Shown here: positions 5,496 through 5,804 of the stretch, one piece after another
Position numbering within the stretch: position 1 is the first letter of the stretch
Layout: the number at the start of each line of letters is the position of its first letter
Source: Thermoplasmata archaeon M9B2D
GTDB taxonomy: Archaea > Thermoplasmatota > E2 > DHVEG-1
DNA: 5,804 nucleotides
Direction: 5' to 3'
Assembly: GCA_002900555.1 (NCBI GenBank)
Contig: MUGD01000132.1
Location: 1-5,804 of the forward strand
Translations under genes and position numbers: made by a program
Notes under the pieces: model-generated
What the model saw: only the letters and a program-made list of their open reading frames with translations
Databases searched by the model: none
What the model was told of the DNA's origin: nothing

Positions 5496-5804
5496 ATGAA
5501 CCAAGATAACAAATCAACGAAAGCTTTGCTTTTGTCTATGGTAGCAGGTATACTCATAATAAGCAATACGATACTCGCTAATGATACTCAGACTCTTTAT
5601 ACGCTTACAGCTATTGGATTGATACTTGGTATGCTGGTTTTACTTGCAGCGATACTGCTACATATTAAACCTGTTAATAAGAAAGTGTGGGGCATAATTA
5701 TTATAGTATTTTCGATACCAAGCGTTCTAACAGGTGGAGGGTTTATCATCGGTTTCATATTAGGTATCATAGGTGGAGCGTTATCACTTTCACGAAAACC
5801 TGAC
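5496..5804 (+). CDS. Small multi-helix membrane protein, 3' end outside window
   Basis: An open frame from ATG 5496 to the window edge, 103 codons visible, with no stop. After a short polar start (MNQDNKSTK) there are about four hydrophobic segments, at residues 9-28, 36-56, 64-78 and 80-98. The last two are linked by FSIPSVLTGGGFIIGFILG, a glycine-rich pattern seen in small archaeal membrane proteins that end soon after with a basic tail, here SLSRKPD. The protein may therefore be almost complete. I do not recognise a defined function. The gene begins 28 bases after the second flavodoxin gene on the same strand, so cotranscription is likely; a weak GTGA ribosome-site match lies about six bases before the ATG. 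Confidence 0.7.
   Translation, partial: MNQDNKSTKALLLSMVAGILIISNTILANDTQTLYTLTAIGLILGMLVLLAAILLHIKPVNKKVWGIIIIVFSIPSVLTGGGFIIGFILGIIGGALSLSRKPD

Overview
This is an archaeal chromosome segment. The left end encodes the large subunit of replication factor C. The tRNA-Ser gene has no encoded CCA. TATA-like boxes lie about 25-40 bases ahead of several starts, and the membrane protein families look archaeal. The general look is euryarchaeal, possibly a Thermoplasmatota-type or methanogen-related lineage, but I cannot place it further from sequence alone.

Layout. Positions 1-1334 (minus) hold rfcL, cut by the left edge. A short divergent region follows, then tRNA-Ser(GCT) at 1423-1505 on the plus strand. 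Positions 1506-3540 carry one protein gene, a secreted beta-lactamase-fold serine hydrolase (1808-3109, minus). It is flanked by AT-rich non-coding DNA of about 300 bases on the left and 430 on the right. Positions 3541-4179 (minus) encode a six-helix DUF998 membrane protein. On the plus strand there follow a short flavodoxin-like protein (4359-4811), a HemG/Flavodoxin_5-type protein (4877-5467), and a small multi-helix membrane protein starting at 5496 and cut by the right edge.

The main observation is not a gene. The last 23 bases of the tRNA-Ser gene plus the next 16 bases (1483-1521) recur, with 36 of 39 bases identical, at 3428-3466. The similarity stops sharply on both sides. An intact tRNA at one end and a displaced tRNA 3' end at the other is the usual footprint of tRNA-targeting site-specific integration. 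Here it brackets a segment of about 1.95 kb whose only gene is the serine hydrolase, with no recombinase inside. A third, more decayed tRNA-3'-like piece at 1578-1599, followed by a T8 run, suggests the site was used or rearranged more than once. I interpret the segment as a small non-autonomous or decayed integrated element carrying a secreted hydrolase; this is inference.

The right part looks like ordinary chromosome. A divergent promoter region (4180-4358) separates the DUF998 gene from the two flavodoxin-fold genes. The second of these is only 28 bases from the terminal membrane protein gene and is probably cotranscribed with it.
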